DNA from: Chitinophagaceae bacterium
GTDB lineage: Bacteria > Bacteroidota > Bacteroidia > Chitinophagales > Chitinophagaceae
Assembly: GCA_947452965.1 (NCBI GenBank)
Contig: CANGEW010000002.1
Span: 1 to 64,000, forward strand
DNA length: 64,000 bases
Direction of reading: 5' to 3'
Part shown: positions 8,616-17,728 of the stretch, in pieces
How positions within the stretch are numbered: the first letter of the stretch is position 1
Layout: each line of letters starts with the position of its first letter
Notes under the pieces: model-generated
Told to the model about the DNA's origin: nothing
What the model saw: the letters and a program-made list of their open reading frames with translations, nothing else
Databases searched by the model: none
Translations under genes and position numbers: made by a program

Positions 8616-9590
8616 ATGCAAAAAGGTCCTGTTTCTCAATATATTCAACATCATTATCGTCACTTTAACGCAGCCGCATTGATGGATGCAGCTAAGGGAT
8701 ATGAAACCCATTTATTAGAAGGGGGTAAGATGATGGTTACTTTGGCTGGCGCTATGAGTACCGCAGAATTAGGATTGAGTTTTGCAGAGATGATTCGTCA
8801 AGATAAAGTAGCTATCATAAGTTGTACAGGTGCCAACTTAGAAGAGGACATCATGAATTTAGTGGCCCATTCTCATTATAAAAGAGTGCCTAATTATCGT
8901 GATTTAAGTCCGCAAGAAGAATGGGATTTGTTGGAAAATCATTACAATAGAGTAACGGATACGTGTATACCAGAAGAAGAAGCTTTTCGTAGATTACAAA
9001 AACACATTCATCAAGTATGGAAAGATGCAGATGACAAAGGCGAGCGTTTTTTTCCACATGAATTTATGTATAAGATGTTGTTAAGTGGTGATTTAGTTCA
9101 GTATTATGAGATTGATCCAAAGAATAGTTGGATGTTAGCCGCTGCCGAAAAAAATATTCCTATTGTGGTTCCAGGTTGGGAGGATAGTACCATGGGTAAT
9201 ATTTTTGCTTCTTATGTTATTAAAAATGAATTGAAAGCCTCTACCATGAAAAGTGGTATTGAATATATGGTTTGGCTTACAGATTGGTATAGGAATAATT
9301 CTGGAGGTAAAGGCGTAGGCTTTTTCCAAATTGGAGGTGGTATTGCTGGAGATTTTCCTATTTGTGTGGTACCCATGATGTATCAAGATTTAGAATGGCA
9401 TGATGTACCTTTTTGGAGTTACTTCTGTCAAATCAGTGATTCTACAACTTCTTATGGTTCATATTCAGGAGCTGTTCCCAATGAAAAAATTACTTGGGGT
9501 AAATTAGATATTCATACTCCAAAGTTTATTGTAGAAAGCGATGCAACCATCGTTGCTCCTCTAATATTTGCATGGGTATTGGGCTGGTAA
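8616..9590 (+). CDS. Deoxyhypusine synthase-like protein
   Basis: This 324-residue protein belongs to the deoxyhypusine synthase family, NAD-dependent enzymes that transfer the aminobutyl group of spermidine. The C-terminal segment around K296 (ITWGKLDIHTPKF) aligns with the WGK motif bearing the catalytic lysine of eukaryotic DHS. GAMSTAELG, SCTGANLEED and FQIGGGIAGDFP are further family signatures. Bacteria do not have the eIF5A substrate of true DHS, so the bacterial enzyme probably acts on a small amine, for example making homospermidine; that is inference. It lies just downstream of the S46 peptidase gene and is followed by a terminator. Confidence 0.9.
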   Translation: MQKGPVSQYIQHHYRHFNAAALMDAAKGYETHLLEGGKMMVTLAGAMSTAELGLSFAEMIRQDKVAIISCTGANLEEDIMNLVAHSHYKRVPNYRDLSPQEEWDLLENHYNRVTDTCIPEEEAFRRLQKHIHQVWKDADDKGERFFPHEFMYKMLLSGDLVQYYEIDPKNSWMLAAAEKNIPIVVPGWEDSTMGNIFASYVIKNELKASTMKSGIEYMVWLTDWYRNNSGGKGVGFFQIGGGIAGDFPICVVPMMYQDLEWHDVPFWSYFCQISDSTTSYGSYSGAVPNEKITWGKLDIHTPKFIVESDATIVAPLIFAWVLGW

Positions 9591-9628
9591 TTTCTGCTAT
9601 CAAACTATCCACCTAAATGTTAAAGTTT

Positions 9629-9652
9629 GGGGTCTGATAACCCCTTTTTTTT
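9629..9652 (+). terminator. Rho-independent terminator after the DHS-like gene
   Basis: A GC-rich 5-bp stem (GGGGT at 9629-9633 with ACCCC at 9640-9644) with a 6-base loop is followed by eight T residues. It lies 38 bases after the DHS-like stop and just before the kinase gene. Confidence 0.75.
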
Positions 9653-9667
9653 AACTATCTTCCAATA

Positions 9668-11773
9668 ATGAAATACTCATCAATCATTAAAGGGCTTTTT
9701 TATGTTTTCTTTATTTCATTGATTGTTGGAGTTACATTCTTTTTTATTATCTCTTATCAAAACAATCATAAAGCACAGATTGAAGTCCAAAACTATACTC
9801 AATCTGTAAATAGAACTCAGTTATTTCATTCTATAGACTTGAACATCAAGAATATCGAATCCAATCAAAGAGCGTATATTCTAACTGATAATACATTCTT
9901 TCTTAGCAAAATGAATGTAAGTATTCAACAAATCATACATGATACCATATCATTAAAAAGGCTTTATGATAAAAATAGCTTTTTTACCTCTACAGCAGAT
10001 AGCCTCTTACATTTTATAGATAAGAGAATTAAGTACTCTAATTTCATTATCCAGAAAAAAAAGAGTCAAGGTATTCATTTTGTCGTTCAGCAATTAAATA
10101 GTGGTTATGGAAACGAATTATCAGACAACATACATTCTAAAATACAAAATCACATTGATAGTGAGACGTTACAAATTAATGAAATCAATAAGCGTTTAAC
10201 GTCTATAAGATTTGTATCTGCTCAACATATTGTGTGGATGTATATCCTTATCCTTTGTTTTATTTTGTTTGTTTTTCTAGTGATATTAAAATTCATCAAA
10301 GTAAACGAGCGTATACGAACAGAATTAACAATTGCAAATGATACTTTAACAACTACTGTACATACAAAAACTCAAGAGCTTTCTTCTTTAGTAGAAAGGT
10401 TCAATTTAGTAAACAAAGCCAGCAATGATGCTATTTGGGATTGGGACCTTACTACCAACCAAATATGGGGAAATGAAAACTATCTTAAACTACTTAATAA
10501 GACAAAAAACGATGATCAGAATTTTACAGATTACGTAAGTAAAATACATCCAGAAGATATTAAGATTTCTAATGCTCAATACTTTCAGGCAATCGAACAG
10601 AAAAAAACCGAAGTATCTGTATTTTATCGTTTTCAAAGCAATCAAAACGAATGGATATTTCTCCATCAAAAACAAATTATTCTATACGATGAGTTACAAA
10701 ACCCTTTTAGAACATTAGGAGCCATAACCGATATTAGCAATATTAAAAACAATGAAATAGAGCTTTTAAAAGAAAAAGAAATTTCAGATTCTTTAATTAA
10801 TTCACTTCCGGGTGTTTTTTATATGTTTGACAGTAAGGGTAAATATATAAAATGGAATCAAAATCTTCTCTCATATACAGGATATGACATAAAAGACATG
10901 TCAACATTAGCCCCCCTGGATTTCATTGCACCTCATCAACGTAATCTGGTAAAAGAAAAAATTGGTAACGTTTTTACAACAGGCTATCAACAAGTAGAAG
11001 CTTGTTTATATACTAAACAAAAAGAAGAAATTGCTTATTGGTTTACTGGAAAAAAAATCACAATAGAAGAAAAAGATTATGTGATTGGTGTAGGTATAGA
11101 TATTTCAGAAAAACTGCTGTATGAAAAACAATTAATAGCGTTAGCCAATTATATGGAAAAAGTGAGAGAGGAGGAAAGGACTTTTATTTCCAGAGAGATA
11201 CATGACGAAATTGGGCAGTTGCTTACTGGTTTAAAAATCCAATTAGCTTGGATTAAAAAGAATCTAAAAGAAAGCAATGAAGATGTTTTAGAAAAAATGA
11301 ACGATTCGGTTGGTTTAACCGAAAAGGCCATTAGCTCGTTAAGAAATATTTCTTCCATCTTAAGGCCCAGTATTTTAGATGATTTAGGATTAATACCTGC
11401 ATTAGAATGGCAATTAGAAGAGTTTCAAAAAAGATATCACATTGAAACGACATTTACTTGGAATGTATCTTCTATTGAAATAGTATCAGATATTAAAACA
11501 GGAGTCTTCAGGATATTTCAAGAATGCTTAAACAATGTAATCAAGCATTCAAAAGCAACCCAAGTAGATACAAGCATTCTTATTCAAGATGAACTTATTA
11601 CTATTAGTATTCAGGATAACGGAATCGGATTTAACCCAGAGGAATTACACACAAAAAAATCTTTTGGAATTCTTGGCATGAAAGAAAGAATTTCAATTTT
11701 GAAAGGAACTTTTCATATTTCCTCTAAAATCAATCAAGGGTCATTATTAGTAATAAAAATACCTTTAGATTAG
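9668..11773 (+). CDS. Membrane PAS-domain sensor histidine kinase (HisKA_3 type)
   Basis: This 701-residue two-component sensor has two membrane helices (about residues 9-30 and 188-210). They flank an extracytoplasmic helical domain that looks like CHASE3 (ESNQRAYILTDN near 64-75). Two PAS-like regions follow in the cytoplasm (about 245-360 and 372-485). The dimerisation domain is of the HisKA_3/NarX-DegS class, with the phospho-accepting His512 in ISREIHDEIGQLLTGLK. The HATPase domain shows the N-box ECLNNVIKHSKAT and the glycine boxes DNGIGFNPEE and FGILGMKERI. The response regulator gene begins 13 bases downstream, so the two form a cognate pair. The stimulus is unknown. Confidence 0.93.
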   Translation: MKYSSIIKGLFYVFFISLIVGVTFFFIISYQNNHKAQIEVQNYTQSVNRTQLFHSIDLNIKNIESNQRAYILTDNTFFLSKMNVSIQQIIHDTISLKRLYDKNSFFTSTADSLLHFIDKRIKYSNFIIQKKKSQGIHFVVQQLNSGYGNELSDNIHSKIQNHIDSETLQINEINKRLTSIRFVSAQHIVWMYILILCFILFVFLVILKFIKVNERIRTELTIANDTLTTTVHTKTQELSSLVERFNLVNKASNDAIWDWDLTTNQIWGNENYLKLLNKTKNDDQNFTDYVSKIHPEDIKISNAQYFQAIEQKKTEVSVFYRFQSNQNEWIFLHQKQIILYDELQNPFRTLGAITDISNIKNNEIELLKEKEISDSLINSLPGVFYMFDSKGKYIKWNQNLLSYTGYDIKDMSTLAPLDFIAPHQRNLVKEKIGNVFTTGYQQVEACLYTKQKEEIAYWFTGKKITIEEKDYVIGVGIDISEKLLYEKQLIALANYMEKVREEERTFISREIHDEIGQLLTGLKIQLAWIKKNLKESNEDVLEKMNDSVGLTEKAISSLRNISSILRPSILDDLGLIPALEWQLEEFQKRYHIETTFTWNVSSIEIVSDIKTGVFRIFQECLNNVIKHSKATQVDTSILIQDELITISIQDNGIGFNPEELHTKKSFGILGMKERISILKGTFHISSKINQGSLLVIKIPLD

Positions 11774-11786
11774 TAAATTATATTTT

Positions 11787-12416
11787 ATGTTAAGGTTTAT
11801 TATTGCAGACGACCATTCAGTTGTAAGAAAAGGAATTTATCAAATTTTAATAGACGAATTCCCATCTTTATATATTGATGAGGTAGCTAATACGGAATCC
11901 TTGCTACAAAAAACAGCATTGATTCAATATGACTTGATCATTTGTGATATCAGCATGCCAGGCAAAAGCGGATTAGATATTTTACCTCAATTAAAAGAAC
12001 TTTATCCCAAGTTGCCTATTTTAATTATGAGTATTCATCCCGAAGATCACTATGCTGTAAGAGTGTTAAAGGCAGGTGCTTCAGGGTATTTAAATAAGGA
12101 TCTTGCTCCAGAAGAATTGGTATATGCGGTTAGAAGGGTATTACAAGGAAAAAGATATATTACACCTTCTGTCTCTGAAAAAATCTCCCTCACAAAAAAT
12201 AAAATAACCGACAAACCTCTACATTTTTATTTGTCTGATAGAGAGTTTACCGTTATGCTGATGCTAGCTTCTGGTAAATCAACTAGTGAAATTGCCGAAA
12301 CATTAGATTTAAGTCTAACTACGATTAGTACATATCGGTCAAGAATATTATTTAAAATGAATTTTAAAACCAATGCTGATTTAACTCTATATGCTGTTCA
12401 AGAAAAGCTGCTATAA
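11787..12416 (+). CDS. NarL/LuxR-family response regulator
   Basis: This 209-residue DNA-binding response regulator has a receiver domain at about residues 1-120. The acidic pocket is D8 and D9, the phospho-acceptor is D54 (IICDISMPGKSG) and the conserved lysine is K104 (YLNKDLAPEE). A GerE-type helix-turn-helix follows at about 148-205 (LSDREFTVMLMLASGKSTSEI and LSLTTISTYRSRI). It is encoded 13 bases after the HisKA_3 sensor kinase and is its obvious partner. It ends 29 bases before a convergent acyl-CoA ligase gene. Target genes are not evident in the window. Confidence 0.94.
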   Translation: MLRFIIADDHSVVRKGIYQILIDEFPSLYIDEVANTESLLQKTALIQYDLIICDISMPGKSGLDILPQLKELYPKLPILIMSIHPEDHYAVRVLKAGASGYLNKDLAPEELVYAVRRVLQGKRYITPSVSEKISLTKNKITDKPLHFYLSDREFTVMLMLASGKSTSEIAETLDLSLTTISTYRSRILFKMNFKTNADLTLYAVQEKLL

Positions 12417-12445
12417 GAGTATTGTCAATAAATGTATAATTACAA

Positions 12446-14248
12446 CTACAGATAAAATCGGTTAATGATATGCTGGTTTTTTTCCATTATTATTTTTCTT
12501 CTCATACTCATCTTAGGCGTCAATTCTCCCGTTTCCACAGACCATTCATGGATCAGTAGTTCAAATTTTTTCACCTGTTCTATTGGATTCAGATTTGTAT
12601 TATGTTTCTTTACAACTTCTTTAAATAACTTTTGTACCTTCTCATGTTGCACGGTACTTTCTTTAGATACAATTTCAATGTTTTCTTTCGCCATCCATTG
12701 ATGCAGATTTTCAAAAGAAGGAATGATAATTGCACATACATATTTTTCATTTGCACCTACAACCATTATTTGTTCAATAAAAGGAGATGTTTTAAAGGCA
12801 TTTTCAATTACTTGAGGTGCAATATATTTACCACCACTATTTTTGAACAACTCTTTTTTTCGATCCGTTATTTTTAAATACTTTCCATCTTCCCAAACAC
12901 CTATATCACCTGTATGTAACCAACCATCAATGATTACTTCTTCGGTAAGATCAGGTCTGTTGTAATAGCCCATCATTACACTAGGTCCCTTTACGCAAAT
13001 TTCTCCATCTTCTGCAATTTTTACTTCCTGACCTTCAATGGGCAATCCTACAGTCCCTAAATTAGTACCCCTTTTTTTATGACAATTCACACTAATCACC
13101 GGACTGTTTTCTGTAGGTCCATACCCTTCATATACTGGTATTTGAGCAGCATTAAATATTTTCAGCAAATTGAGTTGACAGGCAGCGCCTCCCGTAACAA
13201 TAAATTGAACTTTACCTCCTAATGCCTCCCTCCATTTGTTAAAAATAATTTTATTGGCCATCATCAGTTGCAATTTGTACCATAAGTTTTGATGATTAGG
13301 TATATTGTATTTTTCTGCTAGTCCCACTGCCCAGTAAAATAATTTTTTTTTGATACCCGTTAGGCTCGCTCCCTTTTGCATGATTTTGTCAAATACTTTC
13401 TCTAACAAACGTGGGACAGTCGTAAATATTTGTGGTTGTACTTCTTTTAAATCATTGCCAATTGTTTCCATTCCTTCAGCATAATAAATAGAAATTCCAC
13501 AAGCTATATATATGTAAGACACCATTCTTTCAAAAATATGATTCAATGGCAAAAAGCTTAATGCTTTGCCATGCGGCATTTCTGGAAAGGGAAAAGTAAT
13601 GATACTATTCTTGACATTACTCAAAAAATTTTCATGACTCAACATCACACCTTTTGGTAAGCCTGTAGTGCCGGATGTGTAAATAATAGTTGCACAGTCT
13701 TGTGTTTCAATTGTATGCTTATAATTAGTAACTTTTTCAGTGTCTGATTTGGATAGATTGCTTGTAATCATTTTCCAATGATCCACTCCTTGTAAGTCAT
13801 CAAAACTAAAAACATTCTGAATGGATGGAATAGACGGTTGAATAGTTTTAATCTTATGTAAGATGTCCTTACCACTAATGAAAACATATTTGATATTGGC
13901 ATCATTGAAAATAAATTCTATTTCCGATGCGGGTGTAGTTGGGTAAATGGGGCAAAGAATGACTCCGATTTGTTGACAAGCCAAATCTAATATTAACCAT
14001 TCAGGCCTGTTTTTAGAAATAATAGCAACTTTATCTTGTTCTAATACAGACTTTTTTTTTCCGCCTATTCCTAATTGCAATAACCCTGCGCTAATTTGCA
14101 ATGCCTCATACATCACATCGTGAGTACTGTATTTACACCAATTACCATTTTCCTTACCACATAATAAATCTTCTTTAGGAAACCGATTGGCTTGCCATTC
14201 AATAACATCAAATAATCTTCGGGTATTTGATAGCGAAGTTGAATGCAT
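12446..14248 (-). CDS. Long-chain fatty acid--CoA ligase (AMP-binding)
   Basis: This 600-residue ANL-superfamily enzyme activates a fatty acid with ATP and transfers it to CoA. The ATP-binding signature IIYTSGTTGLPKGVMLSH is at about residues 188-205, and YEGYGPTENSPVIS and the hinge region GWLHTGDIGVWEDGKYLKITDRKKEL follow. The overall layout resembles FadD15/long-chain acyl-CoA synthetases of the AMP-forming type. It is the last gene of a minus-strand run, 17 bases after the TPR gene. Chain-length preference and whether it serves degradation or lipid recycling cannot be told from sequence. Confidence 0.93.
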   Translation of the reverse strand: MHSTSLSNTRRLFDVIEWQANRFPKEDLLCGKENGNWCKYSTHDVMYEALQISAGLLQLGIGGKKKSVLEQDKVAIISKNRPEWLILDLACQQIGVILCPIYPTTPASEIEFIFNDANIKYVFISGKDILHKIKTIQPSIPSIQNVFSFDDLQGVDHWKMITSNLSKSDTEKVTNYKHTIETQDCATIIYTSGTTGLPKGVMLSHENFLSNVKNSIITFPFPEMPHGKALSFLPLNHIFERMVSYIYIACGISIYYAEGMETIGNDLKEVQPQIFTTVPRLLEKVFDKIMQKGASLTGIKKKLFYWAVGLAEKYNIPNHQNLWYKLQLMMANKIIFNKWREALGGKVQFIVTGGAACQLNLLKIFNAAQIPVYEGYGPTENSPVISVNCHKKRGTNLGTVGLPIEGQEVKIAEDGEICVKGPSVMMGYYNRPDLTEEVIIDGWLHTGDIGVWEDGKYLKITDRKKELFKNSGGKYIAPQVIENAFKTSPFIEQIMVVGANEKYVCAIIIPSFENLHQWMAKENIEIVSKESTVQHEKVQKLFKEVVKKHNTNLNPIEQVKKFELLIHEWSVETGELTPKMSMRRKIIMEKNQHIINRFYL

Positions 14249-14265
14249 GATGACAATATAAATAT

Positions 14266-15267
14266 TTAATGATAATATTCGCCTTTATTTAATGTAAAGG
14301 CATTAGATTGAAGTAGCTTGATAAAGTTGTAATATTCTAAACTATGATTTTGTGTCCAGTTTTGAAAAGATACAAGATTGTCAGATGAACCAAAAAGCCA
14401 CTGATTGTATGCTTCAAACAATCCATCTTGTATTAAATTTCTGTGGTATTCAAATAATTGAAACGGAAATTTAGTTACACTATTATTATACCAATCAATA
14501 ATAAATCTTGTTCTGATCATAATCAATGAAGTTGTATTAATGCCCATCCCGGCGATAGAAGACTGCCCTTTTAATGCATTAATAAATTCTTGGGTAAATA
14601 AGTTATCGTATTTTTTATTTAGGGTATCCCATTTTAATTCAATCATCAATTGCTTATAATCTTCTAAAAGGATGTCTTTTATTTCCGCTGTCTTAGAATT
14701 TAATGGTTCTAAGTTTGCAAAAATTTCTCCATAAATAATAGACCAAGTGAAATCATTTTTAATTTGATAATAACGACATGCATTGTAATAATTTTTCGAG
14801 TAATTGGGGTCTGTCATTATACCTTTTTCCCAATATTGAATGGCATCATTCTTTTTTTGTTGCCACATTAAATTTCCCATTTCATTATAGAGCGCTCCGT
14901 TCTCAGGGAATTTTTTTATAGCTGCTGTGAACATCTTTTCACATTCTGTATATTTTTTTTGATCTTTATAAATATTTCCGATGATCTGAAAACATTGGTC
15001 GTCTGCCTGATTATTATCTATTAATGGTTGAATGAGTTGTATAGCTTTTTCATTATCATTTTGAAAATAATAACAGATAGCCAATTGCTTTTTAAAGTCA
15101 GCATTATTGGGTTGTTTTTCTAATCCGCTTTTTAAAATTAAAATGGCATTATTATAATCAGATTGACGCATGTAGGCAACTGCATTGTTATAAACATCTG
15201 CAGAGTCCTGAGCATGAGTATGACTATAGGTAATGACACAAGCAATAAGAAAAAATATTTTTTTCAT
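14266..15267 (-). CDS. Secreted tetratricopeptide-repeat protein
   Basis: This 333-residue protein has a clear signal peptide (about residues 1-19, ending THAQ). At least three or four TPR-like units follow in residues 22-190, for example YNNAILILKSGLEKQPNNADF and YTECEKMFTAAIKKFPENGALYNEMGNLM. The C-terminal 140 residues are not recognisable repeats and may be a Bacteroidetes-specific domain. TPR proteins are protein-binding scaffolds; this one would act in the periplasm or on the inner face of the outer membrane. It is packed between a DUF1015 gene (10 bases upstream) and an acyl-CoA ligase (17 bases downstream), so all three are probably one transcript. Specific role unknown. Confidence 0.8.
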   Translation of the reverse strand: MKKIFFLIACVITYSHTHAQDSADVYNNAVAYMRQSDYNNAILILKSGLEKQPNNADFKKQLAICYYFQNDNEKAIQLIQPLIDNNQADDQCFQIIGNIYKDQKKYTECEKMFTAAIKKFPENGALYNEMGNLMWQQKKNDAIQYWEKGIMTDPNYSKNYYNACRYYQIKNDFTWSIIYGEIFANLEPLNSKTAEIKDILLEDYKQLMIELKWDTLNKKYDNLFTQEFINALKGQSSIAGMGINTTSLIMIRTRFIIDWYNNSVTKFPFQLFEYHRNLIQDGLFEAYNQWLFGSSDNLVSFQNWTQNHSLEYYNFIKLLQSNAFTLNKGEYYH

Positions 15268-15277
15268 CTGAATTGTT

Positions 15278-16507
15278 TTAATCTATAAGGTGGGTGAGTA
15301 GTCCATCTCTTAATTTGGGTTCAAACCAAGTGCTTTTAGGAGGCATAACATTTCCACTATCAGCTATATCAAATAGTTGCTGAATACTAACAGGAAATAG
15401 ACTAATGGCAAGTGCCATTTCACCACTGTCAACTCTTTTTTCTAACTCCCCTAATCCTCTGATTCCGCCCACAAAATCAATTCTTTTATCTGTGCGTTGA
15501 TCCTTTATTCCTAATATAGGTTCCAAAAAATTATTTTGAAGAATCGTTACATCTAAAATTCCAATGGGGTCAGTTGTAAATGAATTTTCCTTTGATTCTA
15601 AAGAATACCATTGTTTATTCATATACATTCCAAAATGGTGTAATGCATTCGGTTTGTAGGCCTCATTTACTTTTTTTATAATGAAATGATTTTCTATTTT
15701 ATGAAGCAAATCGGTCTCATTGTATCCAGCTAAATCTTTTACTACTCTATTGTAATCCATTATGTGTAACTGATTGGATGGAAATAAAGTTGTTAAAAAA
15801 TAATTAGACTCATTTGTTGCCTTGTCTCCTAATGCTGTTCTTACCTTAGCTGCCGATGCTGCTCGATGGTGCCCATCTGCGATATAAGTACAAGGAACTT
15901 TTTCCTTGAATAAAGTGGTTATTTTTTCTATCACATTATCGTCACTTACAATCCATACGCTATGTTGAATTTCATCTTCAGCTATGAAATCATACTGAGG
16001 ATTTTTTTCTTTTGTCCAATTCTCAATCACTGTGTCTATTTCATTAACATTTTTATATGCCAGAAATACATTTCCTGTTTGTGCACCGGTTGTTTTGATA
16101 TGATTGATTCGATCCAATTCTTTTTCAGGTCTGGTAAATTCATGTTTTTTAATCAAACCATTTTCATAGTCATCAACAGAGCTTACACAAACCAACCCTG
16201 TTTGACCCTTCCCATTCATAATCAATCGATAAATATAATAACAAGGCTTGTTTTCTATAAACAAAACATTTCTGCTTATAAAGGCCTGAAGATTTTCTTT
16301 TGCTTTTTCATAAACTTCTGGTGAGTGAATATCCACCGTTTCTGGTAAATCAATTTCGCTTTTAGTGATATGAAGAAATGAACTTGGATTTCCTTGTGCT
16401 TCAATTTTTGCTTCTTTGCTATTCAAAACATCATAGGGCCTTGATGCTACTTGTTTGGCATGTTGGGCTTCCGGACGTAATGCATTAAAAGGGGAGATAG
16501 TAATCAT
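15278..16507 (-). CDS. DUF1015 family protein
   Basis: This 409-residue cytoplasmic protein belongs to the DUF1015 family. Visible conserved stretches are ASRPYDVLN (residues 21-29), the HEFTRPEKELDRINHI region (122-137) and ADGHHRAASAAK (210-221). The DGHHR motif resembles the one in ParB/sulfiredoxin-fold free-serine kinases such as SerK and SbnI. The gene lies 83 bases downstream of serC on the same strand. The motif and neighbourhood together suggest a role in serine or phosphoserine metabolism, but this is an inference and not a demonstrated function. A -7-like box precedes it, so it may head its own DUF1015-TPR-acyl-CoA ligase transcript. Confidence 0.85.
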   Translation of the reverse strand: MITISPFNALRPEAQHAKQVASRPYDVLNSKEAKIEAQGNPSSFLHITKSEIDLPETVDIHSPEVYEKAKENLQAFISRNVLFIENKPCYYIYRLIMNGKGQTGLVCVSSVDDYENGLIKKHEFTRPEKELDRINHIKTTGAQTGNVFLAYKNVNEIDTVIENWTKEKNPQYDFIAEDEIQHSVWIVSDDNVIEKITTLFKEKVPCTYIADGHHRAASAAKVRTALGDKATNESNYFLTTLFPSNQLHIMDYNRVVKDLAGYNETDLLHKIENHFIIKKVNEAYKPNALHHFGMYMNKQWYSLESKENSFTTDPIGILDVTILQNNFLEPILGIKDQRTDKRIDFVGGIRGLGELEKRVDSGEMALAISLFPVSIQQLFDIADSGNVMPPKSTWFEPKLRDGLLTHLID

Positions 16508-16532
16508 GTATATGTAATTAGAATGCGTTTAA

Positions 16533-16540
16533 CAAAAATA
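16533..16540 (-). promoter_or_regulatory. Candidate -7 promoter box for the DUF1015 gene
   Basis: The minus-strand sequence TATTTTTG fits TAnnTTTG and lies about 26 bases upstream of the DUF1015 ATG, inside the 83-base gap after serC. No -33 TTG at proper spacing was found. Confidence 0.3.
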
Positions 16541-16590
16541 GTCTTTATAAAACCATAAAGAACTGGCTTCCATATTAATTTTTATGTGAG

Positions 16591-17649
16591 TCATTTATTG
16601 AATGATTGCATAAGTGACACCAAAAATTCCACACTGCTGATTGGCATGGCGTTGTACAAAGAAGCCCTGAATCCACCAGATAAACGATGCCCTTTGATTC
16701 CAACAATTCCATTATCTGTAACATATTGATAAAAGGATTTTTCCAACTCCGGGTCTTTCATAGTAAAGCAAATATTCATTAAGCTTCTGTCTTCTTTTGC
16801 AATACGTGTTTCAAATAACTCGTTTCGATCAATTTCTTGATAGAGTAATGCCGCCTTTTCTTTATTTCTTTTTTCAATGGCATCAATACCACCGATGGAC
16901 TGTAGCCAACGTAGCGTTAATAAGCATACATAAACTGCAAATACAGGAGGTGTATTTAGCATACTTCCTTCTGCTATATGGTTCCGATAGTCCATCATAG
17001 TAGGAATAGGATGTTTTGTTTTTCCTAAAATTTGTTCATTCACTACAACTAAATTTACACCAGCAGGACCCATATTTTTTTGAGCACCAGCGTAAATCAA
17101 TCCGAAAGAATTAAAATCTAATTGTCTGCTAAAAATATCACTACTCATATCAGCAACCATCACATTACTGGTGGCTGGAATTTGATGCCATTGCGATCCG
17201 TATATTGTATTGTTGGTCGTGATGTGAAAATATTTTGCATCATTGGGTACCGCAAAATCTTTTGGTATATAAGAATAGTTCTTTTCTTTTGAGGAGCATA
17301 CGACATCTACTTTCCCAAACAATTTGGCTTCCTTAATGGCCTTACTACTCCATACGCCTGTATCTGCATAGGCGGCAGTATCTTTTGGGTCTAGAAGATT
17401 CATTGGGACTTGCATAAACTGAGTTGAGGCGCCACCATGTAAAAATAATACTTGATGATCGCTATCTAATTGCATCAACTCTTTTACTAAATGACGAGCC
17501 TCTTCCATAATAGCTGTAAAAGCAGGTGTGCGATGTCCCATTTCTAAAATAGATAATCCAGTTTGATTGTAATTTATTACAGCTTCGGCAGCTTGCTCAA
17601 ACACTTCTTTAGGAAGAATAGAAGGCCCGGCATTAAAATTATGTATCAT
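16591..17649 (-). CDS. serC: Phosphoserine aminotransferase
   Basis: SerC is a PLP enzyme that converts 3-phosphohydroxypyruvate and glutamate to phosphoserine in serine synthesis, and in some bacteria also serves pyridoxine synthesis. The 352-residue length is normal. N-terminal NFNAGPSILPKEV, the PLP-lysine segment IYAGAQKNMGPAG and C-terminal GHRLSGGFRASLYNAMP are diagnostic. The product is cytoplasmic. serA and serB are not in the window. The neighbouring DUF1015 gene downstream is a recurrent type of partner. The start at 17649 (MIHNFNAGP) is the only sensible one. Confidence 0.97.
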   Translation of the reverse strand: MIHNFNAGPSILPKEVFEQAAEAVINYNQTGLSILEMGHRTPAFTAIMEEARHLVKELMQLDSDHQVLFLHGGASTQFMQVPMNLLDPKDTAAYADTGVWSSKAIKEAKLFGKVDVVCSSKEKNYSYIPKDFAVPNDAKYFHITTNNTIYGSQWHQIPATSNVMVADMSSDIFSRQLDFNSFGLIYAGAQKNMGPAGVNLVVVNEQILGKTKHPIPTMMDYRNHIAEGSMLNTPPVFAVYVCLLTLRWLQSIGGIDAIEKRNKEKAALLYQEIDRNELFETRIAKEDRSLMNICFTMKDPELEKSFYQYVTDNGIVGIKGHRLSGGFRASLYNAMPISSVEFLVSLMQSFNK

Positions 17650-17728
17650 TGAAATTATTTTTACAACCTTATTGGGTTGCTAATTTACGTAAATATGTTT
17701 TTGGAATTGGTTTCGCTAATCTCATTAT

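Noticed and set aside
15962-16324. A 120-residue plus-strand frame opposite the DUF1015 gene
   Set aside because: Low-complexity Phe/Cys/Ile-rich translation with no start signal; it is an antisense shadow.
17664-17679. Small inverted repeat CAACC/GGTTG upstream of serC
   Set aside because: Only five pairs, no T-run in the direction of transcription and no known element; chance is likely.
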